The notes beneath the pieces are model-generated. The model searched no databases and had not been told where the DNA came from. It worked only from the letters and a program-made list of their open reading frames with translations. Of a DNA stretch of 64,000 bases, positions 30,482 through 39,839 are shown one piece after another (within the stretch, counting starts at the first letter, position 1; each line of letters opens with the position of its first letter). The stretch is taken from the NCBI GenBank assembly GCA_016211105.1, contig JACQSX010000028.1, positions 1-64,000 on the forward strand. The letters are read 5' to 3'. Origin of the DNA: Acidobacteriota bacterium (GTDB taxonomy: Bacteria > Acidobacteriota > UBA6911 > JACQSX01). Made by a program: the position numbers and the translations under genes.

Positions 30482-31032
30482 GACTGCTCAACCTTCCAAT
30501 ATCCTTTTTTATGAAGAGCTTTCCGTATCCGGTCCAATCCGAGGATCATGCGACTGCGAAGTGTGGAGATGGGAATGCCAGTGGATTGGCTAAGCGCTGT
30601 CAGCGTGGGAGGCGATTCCTCCAGCACCAGCATCTGAATCGCAAATCGCTGTTCTTCGGGCAGTTTCCTCAGTTCCTGCATAATCTGGCGCAATCGCTGG
30701 TGATTGAACCTGGCTTCTTCCTTCTGAAGCAATTGTTGAATGGGAGAGTTCGTGCGCACGTCGGCCACGCGGTCCGCCTCAGCCAGATCTTCTTGAGCAT
30801 TCTCTTTACGGCGGTGGTGGTAAAAATCAATGGAGGTATTGGTCACGATGCGCTTCAGATAGAGGAGTGCTTCATCGGGTTGGTCAATGTCAAGGCGCGA
30901 ACGCAGTGCTCGTCGAAAGGCCTCTTGGATGATCTCCTCAGTAGTATCCGCGCGACGGACGATGGCGAAAGCGATATGCTTGAAGAGGCGTAGATGGCTC
31001 GCCCAGAGCCCTTCCAAAAGGTAAGGATCCAT
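30457..31032 (-). CDS. ECF-type RNA polymerase sigma factor
   Basis: 191 residues. Region 2 is seen in TEEIIQEAFRRALRS and region 4 in LPEEQRFAIQMLVLEE followed by an HTH (LTALSQSTGIPISTLRSRMI). It is the first gene of a sigma/anti-sigma/CHAT operon. Its target promoter was not identified. Confidence 0.85.
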   Translation of the reverse strand: MDPYLLEGLWASHLRLFKHIAFAIVRRADTTEEIIQEAFRRALRSRLDIDQPDEALLYLKRIVTNTSIDFYHHRRKENAQEDLAEADRVADVRTNSPIQQLLQKEEARFNHQRLRQIMQELRKLPEEQRFAIQMLVLEESPPTLTALSQSTGIPISTLRSRMILGLDRIRKALHKKGYWKVEQSCNARKST

Positions 31033-31062
31033 TTTGTCGCCTAACAGGCGGACAAGGCCAGC

Positions 31063-31431
31063 TTACATCCGTTTGACTTTCGCTCTTGTTCCCTGCGTAT
31101 CTAGTTTGTAGGTCTGCTCGATGAACCGGAGCATCAACTGCTTGTGCTCCTCGCTCAAGCCCTTCCAAAGTGCTACTACTTTTTTCAGGTCCTTGTCCAA
31201 TTTTGGCGGTGTGATCTTGAATTCCGGTTGCGTGGGCGGAAAGAAATCTCGGACTTCCACCCCCAGGGCGTTCGCTAATCTCTGCAAGGTCGCTAGCGTG
31301 GGGTTGATGTGATTATTCTCCAGGCGGGAAACATAATAATCGTCAATCTGAAGGCGAGCCGCAATTTCGCGCTGTGTCAGTTCCTTTGCCTCGCGTATTT
31401 CTCGGATACGTTCTCCCAATGTCTTCACCAT
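31063..31431 (-). CDS. XRE-family transcriptional regulator
   Basis: 122 residues. The N-terminal HTH_3 domain reads LGERIREIREAKELTQREIA, then RLENNHINPTLATLQRLANA. A ~50-residue helical tail follows. It lies 30 bp upstream of the ECF sigma gene in the same direction and may regulate it or itself. Divergent from the coaD-side gene. Confidence 0.85.
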   Translation of the reverse strand: MVKTLGERIREIREAKELTQREIAARLQIDDYYVSRLENNHINPTLATLQRLANALGVEVRDFFPPTQPEFKITPPKLDKDLKKVVALWKGLSEEHKQLMLRFIEQTYKLDTQGTRAKVKRM

Positions 31432-31556
31432 GCTTGCTCCTCCAGTGGGATTGGCTGGGCCTTAAAGTGTATTTACCTGGAGCAATACAATAAAAGTACT
31501 ATTGTGGAAAAGCAACAATTTTAAATTTTGTTCGCAGGATTCAGCACCGTAGAGTT

Positions 31557-31805
31557 ATGGGAGTTATGAGCCAGGAAATCCATCGGTTAAAAACTGAAGT
31601 GGCGGTGCTGCTTGCCTGCGCGCGAACGCGATTGGACAAGGCAAAATGGGCCTTCATTCAGGGGTTGTTACAGGAGATGGAGGAACGGGTGGGCCCGTCC
31701 TCGGAAGACTTGAGCCGGCAGTTACTGCAGGAGCGGGATCATTTGAGCGCCATTATTGAAAAATGCCGGGGCACCGATGCTGTTATAATGACTCGCCGTA
31801 AATGA
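31557..31805 (+). CDS. Hypothetical small helical protein
   Basis: 82 residues from ATG 31557 (31566 possible). It is predicted almost wholly helical, with charged heptad-like stretches (LKTEVAVLLACARTRLDKA). Its stop overlaps the coaD start (ATGA-type), so the two are probably translated together. No family recognised. Confidence 0.5.
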   Translation: MGVMSQEIHRLKTEVAVLLACARTRLDKAKWAFIQGLLQEMEERVGPSSEDLSRQLLQERDHLSAIIEKCRGTDAVIMTRRK

Positions 31806-32302
31806 GGAAAGTTTCCAGCGGCGGCATTACGGCAATTTATCCGGGTTCCTTTGACCCAATTACCAACGGCCATCTTGATGTAATTAAACGCTGTTGTAAT
31901 TTATTTGAAAAGGTCATCGTGGCCGTGCTTCTCAATGCGGCAAAAACACCGCTGTTCTCCACTGCGGAACGGGTGCGAATGCTTCGCGAGGCAACAGGTC
32001 ACCTGAAAAACGTTTCGGTTGAGACCTTCGAGGGCCTGTTAGTCGATTATGCGCGGCGTAAGAGGGCGCGCGTCATTGTGCGGGGGATTCGGGCAGTTTC
32101 CGATTATGAGTATGAGCTGCAGATGGCTTTGATGAACCGACGGCTGGATGACAGCATTGAAACAGTGTTCATGATGCCAGCCGAATCCTATTCCTACCTG
32201 AGTTCTCGTCTTGTAAAAGAGGTTTTCCTTCTGGGCGGGAGTGTAAATGGTTTGGTCCCCCCGACGGTGGAAACTGCGCTGGCGAAAAAGATTAAGCGGT
32301 AA
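31802..32302 (+). CDS. coaD: Phosphopantetheine adenylyltransferase
   Basis: 166 residues. The nucleotidyltransferase motif YPGSFDPITNGHLDVI (T/HxGH type), the VRGIRAVSDYEYELQMALMN segment and SSRLVKEV near the end are all present. It makes dephospho-CoA from 4'-phosphopantetheine and ATP. Confidence 0.96.
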   Translation: MRKVSSGGITAIYPGSFDPITNGHLDVIKRCCNLFEKVIVAVLLNAAKTPLFSTAERVRMLREATGHLKNVSVETFEGLLVDYARRKRARVIVRGIRAVSDYEYELQMALMNRRLDDSIETVFMMPAESYSYLSSRLVKEVFLLGGSVNGLVPPTVETALAKKIKR

Positions 32303-32331
32303 AATCTTCACAGAACTGCCTGAATTCAATC

Positions 32332-32580
32332 ATGCTCTATGTGGTGGCGTTGTTTCTTTGGGCGGCGTGTCTGGTTTCCGGGATCGCTTTGGCGGCTGAT
32401 CGCCCTCGGCGCGCCGGAGTGACGAGTGAACCTGTAGCCAGCGTTTTCGACGCGCTGTACAACCTTGATTATGGAATTGCAATCGCCGATTTCCGCAGGT
32501 TCATCGCTCTCAACCTGTCGGATCCCGCAAGTTACGTGTATTTAGGGATTGCGTACTGGATGCAGTGTATGTCCCCTTAA
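32332..32580 (+). CDS. Small exported protein, possibly a truncated TPR protein
   Basis: 82 residues with a signal peptide (LYVVALFLWAACLVSGIALA) and one TPR-like helix pair (YNLDYGIAIADFRRFIALNL, then YVYLGIAYWMQ). It stops right where further TPR repeats would be expected, which suggests a truncated gene. The next 139 bp contain no continuation in any frame that could be recognised. Confidence 0.45.
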   Translation: MLYVVALFLWAACLVSGIALAADRPRRAGVTSEPVASVFDALYNLDYGIAIADFRRFIALNLSDPASYVYLGIAYWMQCMSP

Positions 32581-32719
32581 GCTGGTGGATGAATCCGGAT
32601 TAATTTCCGGTAAGGCGCGAAATCTGTGGAAGGTGGAGAAGTTTCAGACGGTCCTGTCCCAGTCTGCAAGGAACGGAGACGTTGAACCTTCCAAGTTGTA
32701 ACCTGTAAGCTGTAATACA

Positions 32720-33262
32720 ATGCGGCGTTCAGCTCTCCTGATTATCGTCTTCTTGGCAGTAACTGCTACGTTCTCATACGTTCGCTGGAGAACGACGCGA
32801 TACGATTATCTGATTGCCCAAGGGGCAGCCAAGTACGACCTCGATTTTCACTTAGTCAAATCTCTAATTTACGAGGAGAGCTGGTTTAATCATTTTGCCC
32901 GCGGAAAAGTAGGCGAAGTAGGGCTAATGCAGATCACTCCTATCGCAGCCGACGATTACATGCGGATCAGAAAGATAAAGATTCATCCGGACGACCTATA
33001 TGACCCTGAACTTAACATTGAAGTCGGTTGTTGGTATTTGCGCAGTTCCATCGACCGATATAAGGATTTTGAAGATCCCCTGCCTTACGCGCTGGCGCGC
33101 TACAATGCGGGTGAATTACGGGTGAACAAGTGGCTGGAGCCGCCGCCAAGAGACCACTCCGAACCCGCGCAGAATTTTTTGGATCGTGTCGACTACCCTT
33201 CCACGCGGCACTATGTGAAAAAGATCTTGCGGCGGTATGCGCTGCAGAACTACTTTTTCTAA
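32720..33262 (+). CDS. Lytic transglycosylase (SLT domain)
   Basis: 180 residues. An N-terminal membrane anchor (ALLIIVFLAVTATFSYV) precedes the SLT fold with catalytic Glu in IYEESWFNHFARGKVGEVGL followed by MQITP, and LARYNAGELRVNKW. It cleaves peptidoglycan glycan strands. Length fits a minimal membrane-attached enzyme. Confidence 0.88.
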   Translation: MRRSALLIIVFLAVTATFSYVRWRTTRYDYLIAQGAAKYDLDFHLVKSLIYEESWFNHFARGKVGEVGLMQITPIAADDYMRIRKIKIHPDDLYDPELNIEVGCWYLRSSIDRYKDFEDPLPYALARYNAGELRVNKWLEPPPRDHSEPAQNFLDRVDYPSTRHYVKKILRRYALQNYFF

Positions 33263-33323
33263 TTCGGGCCCCGGTCGGCAGCCGGCCTTTGAGTTTTGGC
33301 CTGCGACATTAGATTTTGTTTCA

Positions 33324-33869
33324 CTATTTTGGTTTCTCCAAGATGGGTTCTTTGCGGCCAAAAAATTCCATCTTCAAGACACGGTAATCCTCTCTCACGT
33401 CAGGTGAGTCGAAGTTCATTTTATTGATCCTCTCGGCGGCGTCGTTAAACCGGGGCTCCGACAAGGAGTCAAGCATGCAGAGCTGGTTTCCTAGCTGGAC
33501 AGAGACGGATTGAAAGGACTGGATCGAAGCAAAGCCGCCTTTCAGCACCAGCCCGATAAATGAGTTCGGCAAGATTTTCATGTTCGACGTGAGATAAGGA
33601 TCCGAGGGGTTGCCCGTCTCAAGGATGATCTTGTCTACCTTGACGGCCTGGTCCTGCGTGTCCGTTAGGAGGATGTCCTGAGGACGGAGATAGTAGGTCT
33701 TATCGGTAAAGTTGACGACGTTCAAGATCGCTTCTTTTTGAGCTGTTAGTTCGAAGGTCAAGATAAAATCGTACTGGGCGTAAATGAAATGGCGACCGCT
33801 GGTCTCCGCACGCAGACCCGCTATGGAGAGGAGCGAAACAAGAAGGGGATAGACGATCCGAGTTTTCAT
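33324..33869 (-). CDS. Hypothetical secreted protein
   Basis: 181 residues with a signal peptide (YPLLVSLLSIAGLRA). The mature part is beta-rich (FILTFELTAQKEAILNVVNF). No cysteine cluster or known motif was recognised. It lies downstream of pyrF on the same strand, 106 bp away. Confidence 0.5.
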   Translation of the reverse strand: MKTRIVYPLLVSLLSIAGLRAETSGRHFIYAQYDFILTFELTAQKEAILNVVNFTDKTYYLRPQDILLTDTQDQAVKVDKIILETGNPSDPYLTSNMKILPNSFIGLVLKGGFASIQSFQSVSVQLGNQLCMLDSLSEPRFNDAAERINKMNFDSPDVREDYRVLKMEFFGRKEPILEKPK

Positions 33870-33975
33870 AGCAGTCTCAGTTTATCGTAATTTGTCAGCG
33901 CCGGGGTGATGGGGAAGGGATTCGCGCCCGTGTGCTGCCTGTGCGCGGGTTGCGCTTTCCAAATGCGTCGTTGAT

Positions 33976-34689
33976 CTAGAATTGCTTCATTGCGACTTCT
34001 ATTTCTTCGCGTATTTTCCGGGCGGCCTGCGAGGGATCCAGCGCCCGAGTGATCGGCCGGCCCACCACAAGATAATCCGCTCCTGCAGAAATAGCTTCTG
34101 CAGGCGTCATGATCCGCCGTTGATCGTTGGCGGTACTGGCAGAGGGCCGAATTCCGGGCACGATCTTCTTCAACTTCACGCCAGCGAGCCGTTTTAGCTC
34201 CCATGGTGAGCAGACCAATCCGTCTACACCGGCAGCGCAAGCGGCTTCCGCCAAGCGGATCACCGCCTCTTCGATGGAATCCCGCGGAAAGATTTGTCTC
34301 CATAATTCTGTAGAAAAACTGGTCAGAACGGTCACCCCCAACAACAGCGGGCGGTCCGCCTGGGGGAAGTCACGGATTGCGGTGACGGCGGATCTCATCA
34401 TTTCCACCCCGCCTGAAGCATGGAGCGTGACCATTGCTGGCCGCAGCCGGGCTGCATTATGCACGGCTGCAGCCACAACCTCGGGAATATCGTAAAATTT
34501 CAAGTCGAGAAATACACGACTTCCTTTTTCCACCAGCCGCTGAATCAACGTCGGACCTTCCAAAGTAAACAGGTGGCTGCCTACCTTAAAAGAATGAGTA
34601 ATTGGAGCCAAAAGTTCCGCCAGTTGGAGAGCCTGAGCGCCAGAGGTGACATCCAGGGCTACGATTAAGCGATCATTGGAAGTTGGCAT
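33976..34689 (-). CDS. pyrF: Orotidine 5'-phosphate decarboxylase
   Basis: 237 residues. The catalytic motif LDLKFYDIP (Asp-Lys-x-x-Asp), the start RLIVALDVTSGAQAL and the phosphate-binding VVGRPITRA are clear. It performs the last step of UMP synthesis. It is divergent from pyrRBC, with a 339-bp intergenic region. Confidence 0.96.
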   Translation of the reverse strand: MPTSNDRLIVALDVTSGAQALQLAELLAPITHSFKVGSHLFTLEGPTLIQRLVEKGSRVFLDLKFYDIPEVVAAAVHNAARLRPAMVTLHASGGVEMMRSAVTAIRDFPQADRPLLLGVTVLTSFSTELWRQIFPRDSIEEAVIRLAEAACAAGVDGLVCSPWELKRLAGVKLKKIVPGIRPSASTANDQRRIMTPAEAISAGADYLVVGRPITRALDPSQAARKIREEIEVAMKQF

Positions 34690-35028
34690 CGCTGACCCTT
34701 CAATCTCGACTGCCGTGAGTCATTGGAACATTGCCAGTCAAGGGCAATGGCGCTGTTCTTTTCATCGAAAATATTCCGGATCGAGTTGCTGTCGCTTGGC
34801 CAGTGCGGCACTGAAATCCTTCATCATGATGTTCTTACCACATGACGGTCGGCTTTACGGAAAAAAATGACTTGCATATTAAGATTTGCCCGTCCGGAAC
34901 GTTGCGCAATTGCTTCGGGCCGTTGCACATCGATTGGGCGCAGTCTGTCGCCGATGGTCCATAGTAAACAATTGCCCATTCCCTTTTAAAAAGACATCGG
35001 GTATTGTACCAAGGCATTAACGCTGCTT
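34690..35028 (+). other. Intergenic region between pyrF and pyrR
   Basis: 339 bp separating the divergent pyrimidine genes. It must hold promoters for both directions, but no convincing -35/-10 pair could be assigned. No conserved PyrR-binding anti-antiterminator loop or terminator was recognised ahead of pyrR. Confidence 0.5.
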
Positions 35029-35595
35029 ATGGAACGTCAAATCATGTCCGCCAGACAGATGGAGTTGGTGCTGGCTCGTATTGCCGCCGAGATCGTCGAG
35101 AAACACCCGGATCTGGATAATCTACTTCTAATAGGTATTCGCCGCCGGGGAATTCCGCTGGCCGGACGCCTTCAGAAGCACATTCAGGGTCTGACGCAGA
35201 AAAACATACCGCTAGGCATTCTGGATATTACGCTCTATCGCGATGATCTGACCACAGTGGCCGCGCAGCCGGTGGTGGAAAGCACGCGGATCGACATTCC
35301 CGTGGAGGGGAGGAAGGTGATTCTAGTCGACGATGTTCTTTATACTGGCAGAACCGTGCGTGCGGCCTTGGATTTGCTGGTGGATTTTGGACGGCCCAGG
35401 CAGGTGGAATTGGCTGTGCTGATCGATCGGGGCCATCGCGAGCTGCCGATTCAGGCCGATTATATTGGCCAAGCCATTCAAACTGCGGATGAGGAAGTCG
35501 TGGAAGTACAGTTGCTTGAAGTTGACAAGGCAGAAAGAGTGCTGCTGACGAACCGAGAACTCGTTCGCAAGAAAAGGAAAATTTCTACAAAGTGA
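35029..35595 (+). CDS. pyrR: PyrR bifunctional pyrimidine regulator / uracil phosphoribosyltransferase
   Basis: 188 residues. PRPP loop: KVILVDDVLYTGRTVRAALD. The N-terminal LLLIGIRRRGIPLAGRL is also typical. PyrR proteins bind pyr mRNA in Firmicutes; here the order pyrR-pyrB-pyrC is kept but no RNA target was seen. It precedes pyrB by 20 bp. Confidence 0.95.
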   Translation: MERQIMSARQMELVLARIAAEIVEKHPDLDNLLLIGIRRRGIPLAGRLQKHIQGLTQKNIPLGILDITLYRDDLTTVAAQPVVESTRIDIPVEGRKVILVDDVLYTGRTVRAALDLLVDFGRPRQVELAVLIDRGHRELPIQADYIGQAIQTADEEVVEVQLLEVDKAERVLLTNRELVRKKRKISTK

Positions 35596-35615
35596 GTTAG
35601 TCTCTCCTACGGGAA

Positions 35616-36560
35616 ATGCCGCTGAACCGCCGCCACCTTCTCGGAATTGAAGATCTGGATCCGGTAGAAATTGAGTTGATCCTGAAAACGGGAGAGTCGT
35701 TCCGTGAAATTTCTGCCCGTCCCATCAAAAAGGTTCCAGCCCTGCGTGGGAAGACCATTATTAACCTGTTCTTTGAGCCGTCTACGCGAACCCGCTCCTC
35801 ATTTGAGATCGCCGCCAAGCGCCTCAGTGCGGACACGGTAAATTTTTCCCATTCCAGCAGCAGTGCGCTTAAGGGAGAAACCATCATTGACACGGTCAAA
35901 AACCTGCAATCAATGGCGCCCGACGCCTTGGTGGTGCGCCACCCAGCGAGCGGAATTCCCCTGGTACTTTCCAAGCACGTGAAATGTTGCGTGATCAATG
36001 CCGGCGACGGCATGCACGAGCATCCCACCCAGGCATTGCTGGACATGATGACCATCCGCGAGCACAAACAGAAACTGAAAGGCTTGAAAGTAGCTATTAT
36101 TGGAGACATCCGTCACAGTCGGGTGGCCCGCTCCAACATCTATGGACTGACGAAAATGGGAGCCAAGGTCTGGTTATGCGGGCCTCCCACGTTGTTGCCC
36201 CGGGAGTTTGAACAATTCGATGTCAGATTAACCTGGGACATTCGCGAGGCATTGGAGAAGGCCGATGTCGCCATCATGTTGCGTATCCAGTTGGAGCGAC
36301 AAGGCGAGAATTTTTTCCCCTCTGTAAAGGAGTACTTTGATCGTTTTGGACTCGATCGCGACAAATTGCGGCTTGCCAAGCCCGATGTTTTGGTGATGCA
36401 TCCAGGTCCGATTAATCGCGGCGTGGAGATTTCTTCTGAGGTAGCGGACGGAGAATTTTCGGTGATTTTGGAGCAGGTGGCCAACGGAATTGCGGTGCGC
36501 ATGGCCTTGCTTTATTTGTTGTTACTGCCGGGTGCATCTACGCAAGTGGTGTGGGACTGA
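35616..36560 (+). CDS. pyrB: Aspartate carbamoyltransferase, catalytic subunit
   Basis: 314 residues. The carbamoyl phosphate site is [18 protein letters not shown], and [12 protein letters not shown] and [12 protein letters not shown] complete the family pattern. It condenses carbamoyl phosphate with aspartate. No pyrI regulatory chain gene follows; pyrC does. Confidence 0.97.
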   Translation: MPLNRRHLLGIEDLDPVEIELILKTGESFREISARPIKKVPALRGKTIINLFFEPSTRTRSSFEIAAKRLSADTVNFSHSSSSALKGETIIDTVKNLQSMAPDALVVRHPASGIPLVLSKHVKCCVINAGDGMHEHPTQALLDMMTIREHKQKLKGLKVAIIGDIRHSRVARSNIYGLTKMGAKVWLCGPPTLLPREFEQFDVRLTWDIREALEKADVAIMLRIQLERQGENFFPSVKEYFDRFGLDRDKLRLAKPDVLVMHPGPINRGVEISSEVADGEFSVILEQVANGIAVRMALLYLLLLPGASTQVVWD

Positions 36561-36642
36561 TATCGATTCTACGTTTGGCTCGATTGCTCTTTGCATGTTG
36601 GGTGCGGCGTGTGAACAGAAAAGGTCTTCAAGAGACGGCAAC

Positions 36643-37938
36643 ATGACAATTCTATTTCGGGGCGCGCACATTGTGGATCCCGGCAGCAACTGGGATGGTC
36701 TCGGTGATTTACTTGTGGAGAATGGCAGAATTGCGGAAGTAAGAAAGTCGCTGCCACCCGAGAAAGGTTGGGAAATCATTGATGCCGCGGGATTGATCTT
36801 GACTCCCGGCCTGATTGATATGCATGTGCATTTGCGGGAGCCGGGCCGAGAGGATGAGGAAACGATTGAATCCGGCTGCCGCAGTGCGGTCGTGGGGGGG
36901 TTTTCTTCGGTTGCCTGTATGCCGAACACCGATCCGGTCAATGATTCGGAGACGGTCACACGGTTTATCCTCGAGAAAGCGCGCGCCGCGGGCACGGCGA
37001 ATGTATATCCGGTGGGAGCCATCAGTAAAGGGAGTCGAGGCGAGCAACTCGCAGAGATCGGCGAAATGGTCAAGGCGGGGGCCCGGGCGATCAGTGATGA
37101 CGGGCACCCGATCATGAACGCACAGTTGATGCGTCGCGCCATGGAATATGCATCGATGTTTGATATCGCAGTTATTGATCACTGCGAAGATACGTATCTG
37201 GCGGCTGCGGGATCTATGAATGAGGGCCGGGCGAGCGTGAGGCTTGGCTTGTCAGGAATGCACAGTTGCGCCGAAGATGTACAGGTGGCGCGCGACGTGA
37301 TTTTGGCCGAGGTTACGGGCGCTCGAGTCCATATCGCGCACCTCTCCTCTGCGCGCTCCCTGTCGATGGTTTCCAGGGCCAAAGAAAAATCGGCGCCGGT
37401 GACGTGTGAAGTGACTCCCCATCACCTGATACTGACGGACGAGGACATTGTTGACTACGACACGAATTTTAAGATGTATCCCCCGCTGCGCTCGCGTGCC
37501 GATCGAAAGGCGCTGTTGGCAGGGTTGGCCGACGGCACGATTGACGCGATTGCTTCGGATCACGCCCCACATAATGCCGATGAAAAAATGCTTGATTTCC
37601 AAAACGCGCCGTTTGGCATTTTGGGACTCGAGACGACGTTACCGCTCGCTGTGACGCATCTGGTGCGCAAAAAGGTCATCGATTGGTCTCGACTGGTCGA
37701 GCTCTTGTCACGTAACCCGGCCCGCATTCTTAAGTTGGAAAGCAAGGGAAGTCTTAAGACAGGAAGCGACGCCGATATTACCCTGATTGATCCTCGGATA
37801 TCGTGGACGATTGAACGGCCGAAGTTACGTTCTCGGAGTCGCAACACTCCATTTGAAGGGTGGAAAGTCTATGGGCGCTGCGTGGGAACCATGGTCGGTG
37901 GTCGCTGGGTGTTCCAGGAACTAAACGTTGCTCGTTAA
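36643..37938 (+). CDS. pyrC: Dihydroorotase
   Basis: 431 residues from the ATG at 36643; the longer frame back to 36490 reads over pyrB. Metal ligands are in DMHVHLREPGREDEETI and in the late SDHAPH motif. It closes carbamoyl-aspartate to dihydroorotate and is the last gene of the pyrRBC unit. Confidence 0.95.
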   Translation: MTILFRGAHIVDPGSNWDGLGDLLVENGRIAEVRKSLPPEKGWEIIDAAGLILTPGLIDMHVHLREPGREDEETIESGCRSAVVGGFSSVACMPNTDPVNDSETVTRFILEKARAAGTANVYPVGAISKGSRGEQLAEIGEMVKAGARAISDDGHPIMNAQLMRRAMEYASMFDIAVIDHCEDTYLAAAGSMNEGRASVRLGLSGMHSCAEDVQVARDVILAEVTGARVHIAHLSSARSLSMVSRAKEKSAPVTCEVTPHHLILTDEDIVDYDTNFKMYPPLRSRADRKALLAGLADGTIDAIASDHAPHNADEKMLDFQNAPFGILGLETTLPLAVTHLVRKKVIDWSRLVELLSRNPARILKLESKGSLKTGSDADITLIDPRISWTIERPKLRSRSRNTPFEGWKVYGRCVGTMVGGRWVFQELNVAR

Positions 37939-38029
37939 CACGTTGGCAAGTCAGCAGGTTGGCTAGTGTCTCGGTGGCAAAAATACGCTTATTTATGCGC
38001 CAAGACACCAGACTGCATTCGAGGTCCAG

Positions 38030-38326
38030 TCATTTGTCAGGCAGCGCCACAATAATATCGCCGGGACGCGCAAAGTTGAAATCTTCGCGCGCAACTTTCT
38101 CGATCGCGTTCGGGTCGGACTTCAGCTGTTTAATATTCTTCAGCAGGCTTTCATTTTCCGTCCGCAGTCGGCTGTTTTCCACACTGAGCGCTTCAAACTG
38201 CTTTCGGTACTCGCGCAGCTTGCGATATCCTCCCTTTCCAAGGATACAGAAATAAAGCAAAGCCATGACAGACAGCAGGAGCAAAATAAAGAAACTTTCC
38301 CGGCGTAATCGATCGGTGGCACTCAT
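38030..38326 (-). CDS. FtsB/DivIC-family septum formation protein
   Basis: 98 residues. One membrane span (FFILLLLSVMALLYFCILG), then a coiled coil (LREYRKQFEALSVENSRLRT), and a C-terminal EKVAREDFNFARPGDIIV typical of the family. Such proteins bridge FtsL and FtsQ at the divisome. It is convergent with pyrC. Confidence 0.85.
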   Translation of the reverse strand: MSATDRLRRESFFILLLLSVMALLYFCILGKGGYRKLREYRKQFEALSVENSRLRTENESLLKNIKQLKSDPNAIEKVAREDFNFARPGDIIVALPDK

Positions 38327-38410
38327 GATATTTTTCTCATCGGGAATTGAAGTTTATCGGTTCCCCATGCAGAGGCGCCATGGATCGACGTCTTCAGTCG
38401 GAAAACACCC

Positions 38411-38779
38411 ATGACGGACTTTTCGGTGGTCCTTACTACAGTAAGCTCAGAGGAGGAGGCTCGCAGACTGGCCAGATCTTTGGTCCAATCTCGCCTTGCG
38501 GCCTGCGTTAACATTATTTCAAACGTGACATCCATTTACAACTGGAAAGATCAGATGCAGGAGGATAGGGAATTTTTACTTTTGATCAAGACCCGATCCA
38601 GCCTGGTCACGGCCATGAAAGCGCACTTTGTCGGCAGGCATCCGTACGAGGTTCCGGAATTCATCGCGATCGATATTGGGGAAGGGTCGGATGCCTACCT
38701 TGGGTGGATGGGGGACTGGCTAAAGGTGAAGGCAAAAAGGTCGAAGGTCGAAAGTCGCAAGTCGGGCCGGAGATCGTAG
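38411..38779 (+). CDS. cutA: CutA-like divalent cation tolerance protein
   Basis: 122 residues. The family core is RLAACVNIISNVTSIYNWKD and HPYEVPEFIAIDI. CutA forms trimers and was linked to copper tolerance, though its role is debated. The last ~15 residues read into an inverted repeat (38753-38827), so the C-terminus may be repeat-derived. Confidence 0.9.
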   Translation: MTDFSVVLTTVSSEEEARRLARSLVQSRLAACVNIISNVTSIYNWKDQMQEDREFLLLIKTRSSLVTAMKAHFVGRHPYEVPEFIAIDIGEGSDAYLGWMGDWLKVKAKRSKVESRKSGRRS

Positions 38780-38827
38780 GTCAGAGATCACAACTTAAAG
38801 CCGAATTTCGCCCTGCGACTTGCGACT
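38753..38827. repeat. Short inverted-repeat element
   Basis: AGTCGCAAGTCG (38753-38764) and its exact reverse complement (38816-38827) flank about 50 bp. Further GGTCGAAGG-like short repeats lie just to the left. This looks like a small repetitive or MITE-like element inserted at the 3' end of cutA. Confidence 0.55.
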
Positions 38828-38838
38828 TACAGCTACCA

Positions 38839-39495
38839 ATGTTGAAAAAGTTTGGGGAAGAGAAATTGAATTTTCTGTTGCGCCAGCATTTTGCCGGCTC
38901 CGTCGCGTTGTTTCTGGAGCGCTGGAACGTGCAGCCAGGAACCGATGGCGAGATGTTGCTGGACGGCTTTTTTGATGAGCTGAGTTGTAGGGGGCTTGAG
39001 GAGTCAGAGACCTTTCATGTTCGTCTCTTGCCTCATCGATGGAAAGCGAAAGGAGCCAAGGGGGCGGCGCTCCTGTTGAGCTTATATGAGCCCGAATTGC
39101 GATTTCAAAAAGCGATTCTATTTCGGGCGCGTGCCAGTATGAATCGGGCCCTTACCGAAGAAGGCAACTTGTTCGACATGGATCACATCAAGGAAGAAGC
39201 GGCCGAACTGCTAGAGATCAGCCAGTCTTCCTGTTTCGCAAGCTTTGCTCCGCAGGGAATCCACGTGATCTCAGCCAGCAGTGTGTTGGGAAACAATGCA
39301 AGCGATGCCTACCTGTTGAAGAATTTTTACTACCTAAACATTGCAGACTTCGTGGGCAATCTTTTTTTCAAGTGCTTTCTCGGGGATAGCCGTCCCAGCT
39401 TTATCGCCGCGCTTCAGGGGGGCGCCTACTGCCGAAACTTGCTGGAGATCCGGATCACTGGAATGCCGCAGGTCTCGCAACCTCAGCTCTTTTAA
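38839..39495 (+). CDS. Conserved hypothetical protein
   Basis: 218 residues from the ATG at 38839; the open frame to 38704 reads through the inverted repeat and cutA. It is a soluble mixed alpha/beta protein without signal or membrane segments (start KKFGEEKLNFLLRQHFAGSV; end ISASSVLGNNASDAYLLKNF then YYLNIADF). No known motif was recognised. Confidence 0.55.
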   Translation: MLKKFGEEKLNFLLRQHFAGSVALFLERWNVQPGTDGEMLLDGFFDELSCRGLEESETFHVRLLPHRWKAKGAKGAALLLSLYEPELRFQKAILFRARASMNRALTEEGNLFDMDHIKEEAAELLEISQSSCFASFAPQGIHVISASSVLGNNASDAYLLKNFYYLNIADFVGNLFFKCFLGDSRPSFIAALQGGAYCRNLLEIRITGMPQVSQPQLF

Positions 39496-39839
39496 AGGTA
39501 AAGGGCGCTGCCAGATCTGCTTGGCGGTCAGTCCTCTTCCGATTCCGGTATGGGGGTCTGACGACAGCTAGGAAACGACCTCTGCAGACAGGGAGCGAGG
39601 TACTAAGATACCCGCCACCGATCCGAGTTGCGCCTAGCTGCCCAAGATCGGACGCACATACGGATACCCGCCCACGAGCTCTTGAGCACACGATTGAAAA
39701 GCCAAGGAATCTCAATGAACTCATGGTAGGAAGGAGTGAACGAAATGTCAAATCCAGCCAACTGCAGATGTCGCGGCCGAGGCGACAAATATCTACGTAT
39801 TTATGAGTCGAGTACTTAGGCCGAAGCTCGCGCTTCGGC
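39496..39839 (+). other. Intergenic region without a supported gene
   Basis: 344 bp between convergent genes. A 24-codon frame at 39745-39819 has a good AAGGAG ribosome binding site 10 bp upstream and encodes a Cys/Arg-rich peptide, but coding cannot be shown. The right end holds a hairpin that could end hemD transcription. Confidence 0.4.
39820..39839 (-). terminator. Hairpin directly after hemD
   Basis: GCCGAAGC and GCTTCGGC form a perfect 8-bp stem with a 4-base loop, placed immediately 3' of the hemD stop on the minus strand. There is no clear U tract, so it may stabilise or pause rather than act as a classical intrinsic terminator. Confidence 0.45.

Noticed and set aside
34690..35028. 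PyrR-type attenuator ahead of pyrR
   Set aside because: No conserved anti-antiterminator loop or terminator hairpin could be recognised.
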